Shown here: piece by piece, positions 21,140-34,808 of the stretch
How the letters are laid out: each line of letters opens with the position of its first letter
Position numbering within the stretch: the stretch's first letter is position 1
DNA from: Rhizophagus sp. LPA8_4_AMF
Taxonomy: Eukaryota > Glomeromycota > Glomeromycetes > Glomerales > Glomeraceae
Direction: 5' to 3'
Length of the DNA: 64,000 nucleotides
NCBI GenBank assembly: GCA_021464525.1
Contig: JADRCO010000011.1
Location: 1 to 64,000, forward strand
Notes under the pieces: generated by a model
What the model saw: the letters and a program-made list of their open reading frames with translations, nothing else
Databases searched by the model: none
What the model was told of the DNA's origin: nothing
Position numbers and translations under genes: made by a program

Positions 21140-23507
21140 ATGGTCGGGCGACTCTACGGGTCACTAAAAAAAGTTGTGTCGCGGTTCGTATATGCTCGAG
21201 GAGATCTGCTAAATTTGAACACAGTAAACTTTACATCGAGCATTATAAGTTCGTTAGCTTCTAAAAGTATAAAAGAACGCGGTTATAATTATTCGGTGAA
21301 CGCGAATAAACCATTATTAATGAGTCTTAACCCGGTGACACCTGTTCCTCAAGTTAAGGGAGCAGATTTAGAGAATAATAAATTAGATTCGTTTCGTAGC
21401 TTTGTAGCATCAATAGTTGCCGAGTTTTCTGGGATATCAGCTGATAATATTTTAGCAATATTAGAAGTCCCAAGAAATCCTGAACATGGTGACATTGCTA
21501 TTGCAGTTCCTAGATTGCGTGTACAAGGAAATCCAGCACAAATAGCTCAACAATGGGTAGAAAAGGTAACATTTATTGATTGCTTATATATTTTTTTGGG
21601 TTTTATTATTTGTTAATATATTTCTTTTTTATAGTTTTCTCCTAATGAATATATTACTTCATGTACTGCAACAGGACATTACTTAAATTTTAAAATCAAC
21701 AAATTACTCCTTGCTAATATTCTTCTTGATGATATATATAAACGAAAAGAAGAGTATGGAACAAATCAGTCAGGAGCTGGTAAAAAAGCTCTTGTAGAAT
21801 TTAGTAGTCCTAATATCGCGAAACCATTTCATGCCGGTCATTTGCGTAGTACTATTATCGGCAACTTTGTTAGAAATGTACATGATGCAAATGGCTGGGA
21901 AACAATTGGTATAAATTATCTTGGAGACTGGGGTAAACAATATGGTAAACTTATTTAACGAATATTCTTTGTGTTCGCGTTTTGAACATTACATGTTTTT
22001 AACATATAATACGTATATTTTTTACCGATTTAAGGGCTTCTAGCTGTTGGGTTTGAAAAATATGGATCTGAGGAAGATTTACTTAATAATCCTATTAAGC
22101 ATTTATATGATGTATATGTGAAAATTAATGTAGGTTTTCTTATTGAATTTATTAGTTTTAATATAATTGTGAGATCTAATTTATTTATAAATTATAGGAA
22201 AATGCTGATAAGAATGAAACAATAAATGATCAAGCTCGTGCTTATTTTAAAAAAATGGAAGAAGGTATGTTGAAATAAAATTTATTTTTCTTAGAAATAA
22301 TATTATTAATATTTTTTTTCGATATATTTTTCAGGTGACGAGGCTGCACTTTCTTTATGGAAAAAGTTTAGAAATCTCAGCATTGAAAAATATAAGGATA
22401 CATATGCCCGCCTCAATATTAATTTCGATATTTATTCTGGCGAATCTCAAGTGGACAATGAAAGCATTAATCGTGCTTTGGAGATACTAAAAGAGAAAAA
22501 AATGCTACAAGAATCAGATGGTGCATTAATTATTGATTTGAATCAGTATAAACTGGATGTTGCCGTTGTACAAAAGAAGGATGGTACTACATTATATATT
22601 ACTAGAGATATTGGAGCTGCTATAGAAAGATATGAAAAATATAAATTTGATGCAATGTATTATCTTGTTGCTTCTCAGCAAGATTTACATTTAAAACAGC
22701 TCTTTAAGATATTAGAATTAATGGGCTTTGAGTGGGTAGGACGATGTAGGCATATTAATTTTGGTATGGTTAGTGGAATGAGCACTCGAAAAGGAACTGC
22801 AGTTTTTTTGGATGACATTTTAGAACAAACTAAGGAGTCTATGCATGAAGTGATGAAGCAGAACGAAAAAAAGTATTCCCAAATTGAGAATCCTGATAAA
22901 GTAGCGGATATAATTGGTATTTCTGCGGTAATGATTCAGGATATGTCCGCTAAAAGGTAATGATCGGAATTAATAAGTTAGTTATATTCACTTGTAATTA
23001 TATATTTAAACAATATCTTTATTTAGAATTCGTAATTATGCATTTAATTGGAATCGAATGTTTTCTTTTGAAGGTACGCACGACTTAAAGTGTTTTTTCC
23101 TATAAGCTCATACTAATGTATTAAAATTTATTACAGGGGACACTGGGCCGTATCTTCAATATGCTCACGCTCGTCTTTGTTCAATAGAGCGAAACTGCGG
23201 GTTTGAAATTAATCCTAATATTGATATTAGTCTTCTTTCAGAAAAATCGGCATTAGATCTTATCGACATGGTTGCACAATATCCTGATTTTGTCAAAGGT
23301 GCATTAAATACGTTAGAACCTTGTACGATTGTAACATATGCAATGAAGTTAAGTCATACCATATCTGTTGCTTTAGAGACTTTATGGGTCGTTGGACAAA
23401 AGGAACATAAAGTAGCAGAGGCTAGACTATTAATGTACTGGGCTAGTCGGATAACGCTCGGGAATGCCCTTAAGTTATTAGGGTTAAAACCTTTAGAGAG
23501 AATGTGA
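21140..23507 (+). CDS. Arginyl-tRNA synthetase, possibly dual cytosolic/mitochondrial
   Basis: Starts at 21140 with a basic, hydroxyl-rich N-terminus (MVGRLYGSLKKVVSRFVYAR) that looks like a mitochondrial presequence. An internal Met at codon 61 (MSLNPVTPVPQVKG) could start a cytosolic form. The class I core follows: SSPNIAKPFHAGHLRSTIIG with HAGH as the HIGH signature, then GDWGKQYG, GTTLYITRDIGAAIERYEKY, and GMVSGMSTRKGT in the KMSKS-loop position. The anticodon-binding domain ends LGLKPLERM, the usual ArgRS terminus whose last Met is conserved. About seven exons with short introns. It charges tRNA-Arg with arginine. Confidence 0.95.
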
Positions 23508-23876
23508 ACTTTTAATTATTAATCATACAAGATTGTAATTTGTATAAGACAATTGTTAAATAATAATAGATTACAAATTAATGAAGTAATAAATACCGCA
23601 GTAAGCATCCGCAGTTAAATCCGCAGCGGTTAGTACGCAATTATTCACGTGATTTATAAGTGTTCTGGCAGAAGTATCGTCAGTGATTACCTGTTTTGGG
23701 GTTGCTTATTTTCGGAAGAATATGGTATTGGAACAAAAAAAAATTTTTAATACTGCGGAAGTAGATTTCGTATTTGATATAAAAAGGTGGATCGTACAAT
23801 ACTCCTACGAACAGCCTTTCACTTGGTCCCATCCATCCTCTTTTTATCTCTTTTGTTAATTTATCTGTTGATTATA

Positions 23877-26800
23877 ATGGTAAGATATCACGCTCGAATT
23901 TTCTTTTATTATAATATTATTTACAATTTAATTTTTTGTACGGAAAAATGAGATCTTCACATCATATAAGAAGAAATAGACTATTTCATCACACTGACTA
24001 TTTTCTCTTAAATTTTGTTTGATAAAAATGTTTATTAGGTGAACTTTACAGTCGACCAGATTCGCGGTCTTGTATGTATAAAATTAAAAAAAGGACTTTT
24101 TTGCATTCAATAAAATTTAAAATATTAAAGAGCAATTATTATAAAAAAAAAAATTAATCGTTTGAGTATCATTGAATTCAAAATGAATTAGATGGATCGG
24201 GCCACCAACGTGCGCAATATGTCTGTTATCGCACACGTTGACCACGGAAAGTCTACGCTTACCGATTCCTTGGTATCTAAGGCCGGTATTATTTCTGCGC
24301 AGAAAGCTGGTGAAGCACGTTTCACAGATACTCGTGCAGATGAGCAAGAACGTTGTATCACTATTAAATCTACGGCAATTTCAATGTATTTTGAATTGCA
24401 AAAGGATGACTTGTCAGATGTAAAACAAAAGACTGATGGTATCATCAATTTCCTTAAATTTGAGATTAAATGCTAACTTAGAATTACTAACAATATTTTT
24501 GTTATATTTATTTGATCAGGTAATGAATTCTTAATCAATTTGATCGATTCTCCCGGACACGTAGATTTTTCATCTGAAGTAACAGCTGCCCTTCGAGTTA
24601 CTGACGGCGCCCTGGTGGTTGTTGATTGTGTTGAGGGTGTATGTGTACAGACTGAGACCGTCTTACGTCAAGCTCTTACCGAACGAATCAAGCCCGTAGT
24701 AATTATTAACAAAGTTGATCGTGCCTTGTTGGAATTACAGCTTACAAAAGAAGATTTATATACTGTTTGTACAAGAAGTTAAAATTTTTTTCCTGTAGTT
24801 CTTTAATACAAATACATATATATTCAATTATTTATATCAATTTGTATTTAGTCTTTCCAACGTACAGTCGAATCAGTAAACGTCATCATTTCAACTTACT
24901 TCGATAAGGCTCTTGGTGATATTCAAGTTTACCCTGAAAAGGGTACTGTTGCTTTTGGATCCGGTCTTCATGGTTGGGGTTTCACTCTTCGCCAATTTGC
25001 CCAACGTTATTCTAAAAAATTCGGTGTTGACAAAGAAAAGATGATGCAAAAACTATGGGGTGAAAACTATTTTAATACTAAAACAAAGAAATGGACCAAA
25101 CAACCAACGGCTGTAAATGACAAAGGCGATTTATCTGAACGTGCTTTCTGTACATTCGTTTTGGATCCTATCTTTAAATTATTTGATGCTATTATGAACT
25201 TTAAGAAGGAGGAAGCTACAAAAATGCTCGAAAAGTTGGAAATTACCCTAAAAAGTGATGAAAAAGAGTTAGAAGGGAAACAACTTCTTAAAGTCGTAAT
25301 GAAAAAATTCTTGCCTGCCGCAGAAGCTTTACTGGAAATGATAGTAATTCATCTTCCATCGCCTGTAGCTGCTCAAAAATATCGGTCTGAAAACTTGTAC
25401 GAAGGTCCTGCTGATGACGAATGTGCCATAGGTATACGCGATTGCGATCCTAATGCGCCTCTTATGTTGTATGTATCTAAAATGGTACCGACATCTGATA
25501 AGGGTCGCTTCTATGCCTTCGGGCGTGTATTCTCGGGAACCGTTAAATCTGGTCTTAAAGTTCGTATCCAAGGTCCAAATTATCAACCTGGTAAAAAAGA
25601 AGATTTATTCGTTAAATCTATTCAACGTACAATTCTTATGATGGGCCGTACTGTTGAACCTATCGAAGATTGTCCAGCTGGTAACATCATTGGTCTCGTT
25701 GGTGTCGATCAATATTTACTTAAATCTGGTACTATCACTACCTCGGAAACTGCTCATAATTTGAAAGTCATGAAATTTTCAGTATCACCTGTCGTCCAAG
25801 TAGCTGTTGAAGTAAAGAATGCAAACGATTTACCTAAATTAGTTGAAGGATTAAAACGACTATCTAAATCAGATCCTTGTGTTCAAGTTAGTACTAATGA
25901 ATCCGGTGAACATATCGTAGCCGGCGCGGGAGAATTACATTTGGAAATTTGCTTAAAGGATTTAGAAGAAGATCATGCTCAAGTCCCAATCAAAACTGGT
26001 GAACCAGTGGTATCTTATAGAGAGACTGTTCAAGCTGAATCATCAATAACAGCTTTGTCTAAATCGCCAAATAAACATAATCGTATATTTATGAAAGCTC
26101 AACCAATCCAGGAGGAACTTTCTAATGCTATTGAAAACGGAAAAATTACTCCTCGTGATGACTTGAAGGCACGTGCACGTACTCTTGCTGAAGAATTCGG
26201 TTGGGAAGTTACTGATGCTCGTAAGATTTGGTGTTTCGGTCCTGAAACTACTGGTGCAAACTTGTTGGTCGATGTGACTAAGGGAGTCCAATATCTTAAT
26301 GAAATTAAGGACTCTTGTATTGCTGCCTTCCAATGGGCTACAAAGGAAGGTGTTTGCGCTGAAGAAAACATGCGCTCTTGCCGGTTCAACATTCTTGACG
26401 TTGTGTTACACGCTGATGCTATCCATCGTGGTGGTGGCCAAATCATCCCTACTTGTCGTCGTGTTATATATGCAGCAGCTTTAACAGCTATTCCTGGTCT
26501 CTTGGAACCTGTTTTTCTTGCAGAAATACAATGCCCAGAATCTGCTATGGGCGGTATCTATGGAGTCTTGAATAGACGTCGTGGCCATGTCTTTACCGAA
26601 GAACAGCGTCCCGGTACTCCATTGTACAACGTAAAAGCTTACTTACCCGTAAGTGCAAGTTTATTGTAGTAATTTGTTTATATAAATGTGTATATGTAAT
26701 TTTAATTTTTAAAATATTTATGCTTGTAGGTAAATGAATCCTTCGGTTTCACTGCAGATCTTCGTTCAAACACAGGAGGACAAGCTTTCCCTCAATGTGT

Positions 26801-27035
26801 ATTCTCTCATTGGCAACTTATGAATGGAAATCCATTAGAATCCGGTAAAGTAGCAGATATTGTAAAGGGAATAAGAAAGAGAAAAGGTCTTAGCGAAGAA
26901 GTATGTATTACATTTCATTCTGTCGAATGTTTTTATGTTTTTTTCATTTACGTGATCATTAATATAATAATAATTCAAATTAATAATTGAAATGTATAGA
27001 TTCCTAGCTTGGATAAATACCTTGATAAGCTATAA
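23877..27035 (+). CDS. EFT: Translation elongation factor 2 (EF2)
   Basis: The ATG at 23877-23879 forms the whole first coding exon. Exon 2 (24039-24071) encodes [11 protein letters not shown]. Exon 3 (24192-24438) has the G1 motif AHVDHGKS. Exon 4 (24520-24764) has DSPGHVDF and NKVD. Exon 5 (24852-26648) carries domains II-IV, including [16 protein letters not shown] with the His that becomes diphthamide. Exons 6 and 7 end SLDKYLDKL at 27035. Length and order fit fungal EF2 of about 845 residues. It drives ribosome translocation with GTP. Codon use is visibly richer in GC third positions (CGT, GTC, ACC) than in its neighbours, as expected for a very highly expressed gene. Confidence 0.97.
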
Positions 27036-27287
27036 ACACGTGATCCAATCATTTGTGCTCAAATTTAAAATGTAATAGTCGGTTAAATAAATATTAATAA
27101 TTAAACATTTTATTTAAAAAAAAATTGAATGTATTTGCGAAATTTCATTTTTATTTTTTACCTCGTGAAAATATTTAAAATTCTAAAATACGAAAGGGGC
27201 GTGAATTAACAAAAAAAAATGTAAAATCTTCTTTATCTTGAATAAAAAAACCTATTACTAATAATATAATTTACATCCTTAATATAT

Positions 27288-28571
27288 TTAATGAATCCAT
27301 CCTTTAATATGGCCATCTTTCATTTGAGGTTCTAAAAATCCGCGAAAAATTATTTTTGGTATGTCATCATTCGCGTAAGATGATGTTGTACCTTGCCGAG
27401 ATGACGACTGTGTATTGGAATCTTGAATTTCCCAACGAGCCCCATAACCTTCCGAATTACGAATTTCAAAAACGCGTGTATCATGCTATAATCGAATACT
27501 TAGTAATTTTAGTAAAATTATGAAATGTTAAATGAATATTTTGCTCAACTTACCACCATTGAATGTAAATTTATCCATGTGGCATCCATTAAAATTTTTG
27601 CCAAAATTTGATTAGCTTGCTCATTTTTCTGTTTTTCAGCTAAAAATAAAATTAAAAATTTATCAATTTAAATATGATTTATCCTAATAAAGCAAATATA
27701 ACTTACTTCCACTACAAGTTCCCCAAAAAGAATTTGAAAGATCTCTATGAAAATGCTTAGAAAAAGCTTTAGCACCTACGGTAAGAAAATTATTTGCAAC
27801 CGAACCTTTAATTCGTGGCTTGGCATTCTTTTTATTATAACGCTTTGTAAAAGATTTTATACAATCATTCAATGTAGGAGGTAATTGAATAGATGATCCT
27901 GCTGTAGTACGTAATCCTAAAAATGTATTTAAATCTTTGGGATCTAAAAACGTAAATAGAAATTCTTGAAGTATCTTTTTATGCGATTCATTAAATAGTG
28001 AAGTTGAAAGTTGAGGTAATTCATTTGTTATACGTTTAATTTCTTCCTCTATTTGTTCCAATCTAGACTTTGATTAATCAAAAATGTTTTTTTTATACGA
28101 TTAATTTCTGTTCAACATATATATATATATACGTTTTATTAAAGAGTTGAGAACATTAAACAAAAATTTACCTTGATAAATTTTTATTTTCTAACATAAA
28201 TAACTGACTTGTTTTAAATTCCACTGGAAATTCACCATTTTCAAAACATTTGTAAAGTGTTTCTAAAAATGCTAAATAAAATGGTCTTTCAATGATTCCA
28301 TTTTTAAATCTTGAATTCTGATTTCGTTGTGAAATATTTATACAATCAAATAAATGTGTTGTAATTTCGTCAAATTGTTCATTCTGGACAAAATAAAATA
28401 AGTAATTTAAGTACAAAAGTATAAACTAACAAGGATTTTGATAAAAATAAGTTATACTTGATTTTCTTCTCGCAACAATTCTTTACACAGTGATGACCAC
28501 GATACGAGTTTATCCGAATTCTCCTGTGCTTTATCATGTAATAGTTCTTTTATTATATCGGAAAATTTCAT
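27288..28571 (-). CDS. Conserved protein of unknown function with C-terminal RGFLEP...DGH motif
   Basis: The start at 28571 gives MKFSDIIKELLHDKAQENSD. Helical exons follow: FDEITTHLFDCINI, IIERPFYLAFLETLYKCFEN, EEEIKRITNELPQL, KILQEFLFTFLDPKDLNTFL and SVANNFLTVGAKAFSKHFHR with SFWGTCSG. The C-terminal two exons read VFEIRNSEGYGARWEIQDSN and then IIFRGFLEPQMKDGHIKGWI. The terminal motif looks like a compact conserved domain shared with plant and animal proteins, but I cannot name the family. No signal peptide or membrane segment. It is convergent with EF2 (253 bp gap) and 154 bp from the DAHP synthase stop. Six exons. Confidence 0.7.
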
Positions 28572-28724
28572 TTTTTTTTTTTTTTTTCGAAAAACCACTG
28601 TATTTGTTTTGTGTATCAAATTACTTGTATCACGTGTATCGTGCGAAAGTAAAATATAAATATGATCATAATTTTATTAATTTTTTTTTTTTTTGTTACA
28701 AAGAAAAAATAAATTTTTTTTTTT

Positions 28725-30544
<1,820 letters not shown>

Positions 30545-30955
30545 ATTTTATTTTTATTTTTAAGTATATTTTAGGAAAAAAAAATTTATTAGATTCCAAT
30601 GTAAAAGATTTCATCATTTAAATAGATTTTTTTTAATTAAGATAAATTTTTTTTTTTAGATAAACCTGATAACAGAACAATATTAGATTATCGACAATTT
30701 ATGAGTCATATTTCGTGTTCATCAAAATCGTGCAAGCCTCCCATAGCCACCCATTTATAAATTTTTTTTACTATTAAAATTCTATAGAAAGCAACAGTAT
30801 AAAATTTACCGAAAAAGGTCATTTTCATTTTTGTGGATTTTAGTCATTACCATAATTAGTATTATCATATAAATTAATCTATCACCATTGACAAAGTTTA
30901 ATTTTCTTTTTTCGTTACTAATCATTTATATTTTTGAAGATTATTATTTTTCAAA
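30545..30955. other. Divergent promoter region between DAHP synthase and LSM4
   Basis: A+T-rich 411 bp between two divergent starts. Contains GTGCAAGCCTCCCATAGCCAC near 30730 as the only less A+T-rich island. No gene seen. Confidence 0.5.
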
Positions 30956-31878
30956 ATGGTATTTTATTTCCAATTAATCTATACTTATTGCATTCAATGG
31001 CCATATACTTAATAAAATTTCCAAAAAAAAAAAAAATTGATTTGTAAAAAATTCTATAGCTGCCACTTTCTTTGTTAAACACAGCTCAAGGACACCCTAT
31101 GGTAACATTTTAATATTGTAATCGATGATCTACCAAATTAATTGATCTAATCTTTCTTTATATTTATTAGTTAGTAGAATTAAAAAACGGGGAAACATTT
31201 AATGGACATTTAGTAAATTGTGACAATTGGATGAATTTAACTTTACGTGAAGTTATACAAACCTCTCCGGTAAGATCGTTTGAAAAATTCATATAATCCC
31301 GATTCAAAACATTTAATTGGGCATTTCATTTATTTGTAAATAGGAAGGAGATAGGTTTTGGCGATTACCTGAATGCTATATCAGAGGGAACACGGTAAAT
31401 ATTACTATTTTTATTGAAATTTGTATTCCGTATTGACTTCATTTTTTTATCTTTATTAGATTAAATATTTGCGTGTACCAGATGAGGTATGTATTATATT
31501 TAATTGATTTAAACCGGTTTCTCTTAATCATTATTTAATTATTTTATTTATTATTTTAGATCATGGAAATGGTAAAGGAGGATACTTTACGAAGACCAGG
31601 GCCAAGCAGTGGAAATCGAGGACGTAAGTAGTTCTAATCGGTCGAATATTATTCAATATTATTCATTATTATTCTTAATCTAATTATTTATAATAAAAAA
31701 AATTAGGTGGTTCTCGTGGTGGAAATACTGGTAGAGGTTTGTCCTTTTCGTCGCTAATTTTTTTTTTTTATTAAACTAATTAGCTATTTTTCTAGGAGGA
31801 AGCAGAGCCGGAAGCTCTAGTGGCCGTGGAGGAGGTAGTAGTGGCGGTGGCGGGAGAGGAAAATCCAAGAACCGATAA
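30956..31878 (+). CDS. LSM4: U6 snRNA-associated Sm-like protein LSM4
   Basis: The ATG at 30956-30958 is followed at once by an intron (GTATTT...TCTATAG). Exon 2 (31060-31101) encodes [14 protein letters not shown] and exon 3 (from 31171) [20 protein letters not shown] with [13 protein letters not shown], then [22 protein letters not shown] and [15 protein letters not shown]. The first two blocks are the Sm1 motif and the [15 protein letters not shown] run is Sm2. The tail is glycine-, arginine- and serine-rich ([18 protein letters not shown]), as in other LSM4 proteins, where it supports P-body assembly. LSM4 works in the nuclear Lsm2-8 ring on U6 and the cytosolic Lsm1-7 ring in mRNA decay. 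Its stop is 30 bp from the ALG2 stop on the other strand. Confidence 0.95.
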
Positions 31879-31908
31879 CAGTTTCATATTTATATTATGC
31901 CGGTAATT

Positions 31909-33557
31909 TCAGAATATATAAGGATATTGATAAACATAATATAAAATTAAAGCTATAGCCAATGAGAGCCATAATGACAAAGGGTTCAGTAAAGAAAATG
32001 AGGAAGAATCTTTAATTAATTGCATAAGAATTTCTTCTAGAGTATTAACAAAAGCTTCCAAAGAAAATATTTTTTGAACATGTTTTCTTCCTTGATCTCC
32101 CATATCATCCCGATCATATTCACCATTAATAAAAGAAGCGATTGCTTGTGAAAATGCCATAGGAGTAGATGAACAAAGGAGTCCTGTGATGCGATCTTTT
32201 ATTGTTTCCCTTGGACCACCATTATTAATTGCTATAACTGGCAAACGAGCATACATTGCTTCTACAGGCACAATTCCAAAATGTTCATTTGATGGAGTAT
32301 ATAAAAGACATAATGCTTTTGAAAGCAAATAAGTTCGTTGTGGTTCATTAAAAGAACATAAGAAAATGACTTGAGAATTTTCTGGTAGTAATTCTGCTGA
32401 ACCTGGCATTAATGTAGAAGGATTTAGCTCTAGTTTTAATGCCTCTTGATTTAACTCTCTATGATGATCCACATTTTCTTGGACACGATAATCGTATCCA
32501 CCAGCTATAACTAACCGTAAATTATTAAATTGATTGGCTGATACTAAATTATCATCACGTAATTTTGCAAAGGCGTGAATTGCAAGTATAATATTCTTTT
32601 TTCTTTCAAATCGATTAATTGATAATATAATCTGTTTCGATCTAAAAAAAGAGATGAATTAATATCCTTAAAAGAAAATAAATGAGTTCTAATACTTACG
32701 TTTCCAATATCTCAACAGATTTATCTTTTAAATCAACTTTTTTATCGTATGAATCAAAATGTATCCCTGGATAAAGCACTCGTGGTGTACGTTTTATATG
32801 GGGAAATGATTCATGAAATATCTTTGCAGTAAATTTGCTATTAACTACTATACAATTCGCCATATCTAATAAATGGATAAATGAATAAATAATACAGCAG
32901 TATATAGCCTAATTCCAGATAAAAAGTCTTACCAGTTGTCAATTCTTCTATTAAATCAACAGGATATCTATAAATTTTTTTTATTGATGATTCTCTTTGT
33001 GTTAATAACTTATCAGGAAAATGGCAATAAAATAAAACCTGTTTATGAGAATTAAAAGATGTGAATGAATTTTTTTTAAAATCTTAAAAATAAATTACTA
33101 TACACAGTACCTTTGCACCAGTCAATCTTAATAATGGCACACTTGCGGATAACTGGTCTACAAATATAACATCATATTTTACTCTATCCCAGAATATCAT
33201 CGAAAGGGTCAAATGAATTTGTCTTAATATAGCACAAATAATATAAAATGACCCAAAGAATGTACGTGGTATAATATAATTTCCGCGAACTCGGATCTCA
33301 AGTGTATCATTTCTGGTTTCCTCAAAACAATGTGTTAGGTCGTGGTGAGAAGTATAAATAACGACTTGATGACCTTTAGTTTGTAAACCAACAGCTGCGT
33401 CGACTACTAGTCGCTCTGCACCACCTAATTTATAAAAAATATTTATAAAAATAGTTAATAAGTTAAAACTAAAAGGAATAGTTTATAATTCGAATGATAT
33501 TATACCTATGCCAAGGTCCGGATGCACGAAAGCTATCTTAAAAATTTGTGAAGACAT
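31909..33557 (-). CDS. ALG2: ALG2 alpha-1,3/1,6-mannosyltransferase
   Basis: Starts at 33557: MSSQIFKIAFVHPDLGIGGA followed by ERLVVDAAVGLQTKGHQVVI, the signature N-terminus of ALG2. Later exons contain HDLTHCFEETRNDTLEIRVR, DVIFVDQLSASVPLLRLTGA, NRFERKKNIILAIHAFAKLR-like sequence, and the GT4 motif NEHFGIVPVEAMYARLPVIA. It ends with a hydrophobic helix LWLSLAIALILYYVYQYPYI. ALG2 adds the second and third mannoses to the dolichol-linked glycan on the cytosolic face of the ER. The C-terminal helix fits membrane anchoring. About six exons. Its 3' end nearly touches that of LSM4. Confidence 0.95.
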
Positions 33558-33715
33558 AATTTTTGTATGGGCGAGAAAACAAATTTTTAAATCTAGGATA
33601 ACAAGTTTTAATCAAGGTGACACTAACACTAAAATTAGTAAAATATATCTAATAAATTTAAAATTATATAAATATATAAAAATTTCTTTTTTTTTTAAAA
33701 AAAAAAATTTACACA

Positions 33716-34370
33716 ATGGAGGTATTTTATCTTCTCTAACTTATTCACTGTTCTTTTTACTTTCCTTCTTTCTATCTCTCTCATTATCTTTCTGATATTT
33801 ATCTATTAATAGCATCTTTCAAATCAGGTTTACTTTCGCGTCAAGCGTCATAAATCCACAATATTTTTACCGGCCAAAACAACTGATAAAATATTAACAT
33901 TAAAGAAAAATATTATAAAAATATTAGATTCCGAAAAATTAGATCCAAAAAAAATAAAATTACTGATATCCACAGATGATTCTGAACCGCCACTTTCTTA
34001 TTCTTCTCTGGATAGAGATGAAGATATTGTTGCTCAATCGGGGTTAAAAGATGAGCAGGTTCTATTTTTATGCTTATGGGATGATAATTTAGGTATGTTT
34101 AATGAATTCTTTAAGAATTTCTTTGTTCTTCTTTTAACTTTTTTAATTATAAAACAAGATACTTGTTCGACTGAGATCTTATTTTAATGAGTTAAAATTT
34201 AAATGATTAATATAAAAGGCCAATGGGAAAATGTTTCTGTGGAATATCCAGATCCTTATGACGAAGCTGCTGAGGATGAAGATGAACCTATGGATGAGGA
34301 TGATGAGATGAATGAGAAGAATGATATAGATACTATTTTGGAAGATGGAAAAGGAAAAGCTAAAGCTTAG
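33716..34370 (+). CDS. Elongin B-like ubiquitin-fold protein
   Basis: The first coding exon is just ATGGAG (33716-33721). The second (33828-34092) gives VYFRVKRHKSTIFLPAKTTD and a ubiquitin-like fold through DEQVLFLCLWDDNL. The third (34219-34370) gives GQWENVSVEYPDPYDEAAED and an acidic tail. The VYFRVKRHKSTIFL start aligns with Elongin B (VFLMIRRHKTTIFTDAKE). Animal Elongin B pairs with Elongin C in cullin-2/5 ubiquitin ligases and in the RNA polymerase II elongation factor SIII. Ascomycete yeasts keep Elongin C but lack Elongin B. The C-terminal Asp/Glu/Met-rich stretch differs from the animal tail. Splice joins are in frame. Confidence 0.78.
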
Positions 34371-34808
34371 AAAAATACTAGATGGTGGAATAATGTAATT
34401 TTTTTCCAAATTAAAATTCCCATAATTCTTTTTCATATTTTTTATGTATATGTGTTAAAAAGAAAGAATTCGTGTTGTAAAGCGAAATGTAATACGGCGA
34501 AATGTAATATGAGATTTTCTTTAAGGTTATTTTATCCAAATAATTTAACTTATTCGCTAATACAATTAAATTCTTAATTTACTTTTGTATCATTTTTACT
34601 TTTCGAATCGCGCTTTAAAAATAATTAAAATCGTTCTAAAGACATGACGCGCTAGCTCGATATTATATTATACGATGTGTACGTAATGCAACTACAGAAT
34701 TTGTTAGCCAATAAGAAATAAATATTTTTTTACATATATAGTAATCTAATGATCAGGAAAATCTTTTTTTTATATTGTTAATAGTACTTTTTTGAATTTA
34801 AATCTTAA
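34371..34808. other. Intergenic region between Elongin B-like and SSZ1 genes
   Basis: Tandem arrangement, so it holds a 3' end and the SSZ1 promoter. A 15-bp direct repeat GCGAAATGTAATA occurs twice in a row at about 34482-34511. GCGCGCTAGC-like bases near 34645 are the only G+C-rich spot. No gene seen. Confidence 0.5.

Noticed and set aside
25329-26446. Several minus-strand open frames inside EF2
   Set aside because: They lie opposite highly conserved EF2 coding sequence with strong codon bias and are shadows.
33722-33795. Read-through of the Elongin B first intron as a coding frame
   Set aside because: The frame gives low-complexity Phe/Leu/Ser; splicing ATGGAG to VYFRVKRHK fits the family instead.
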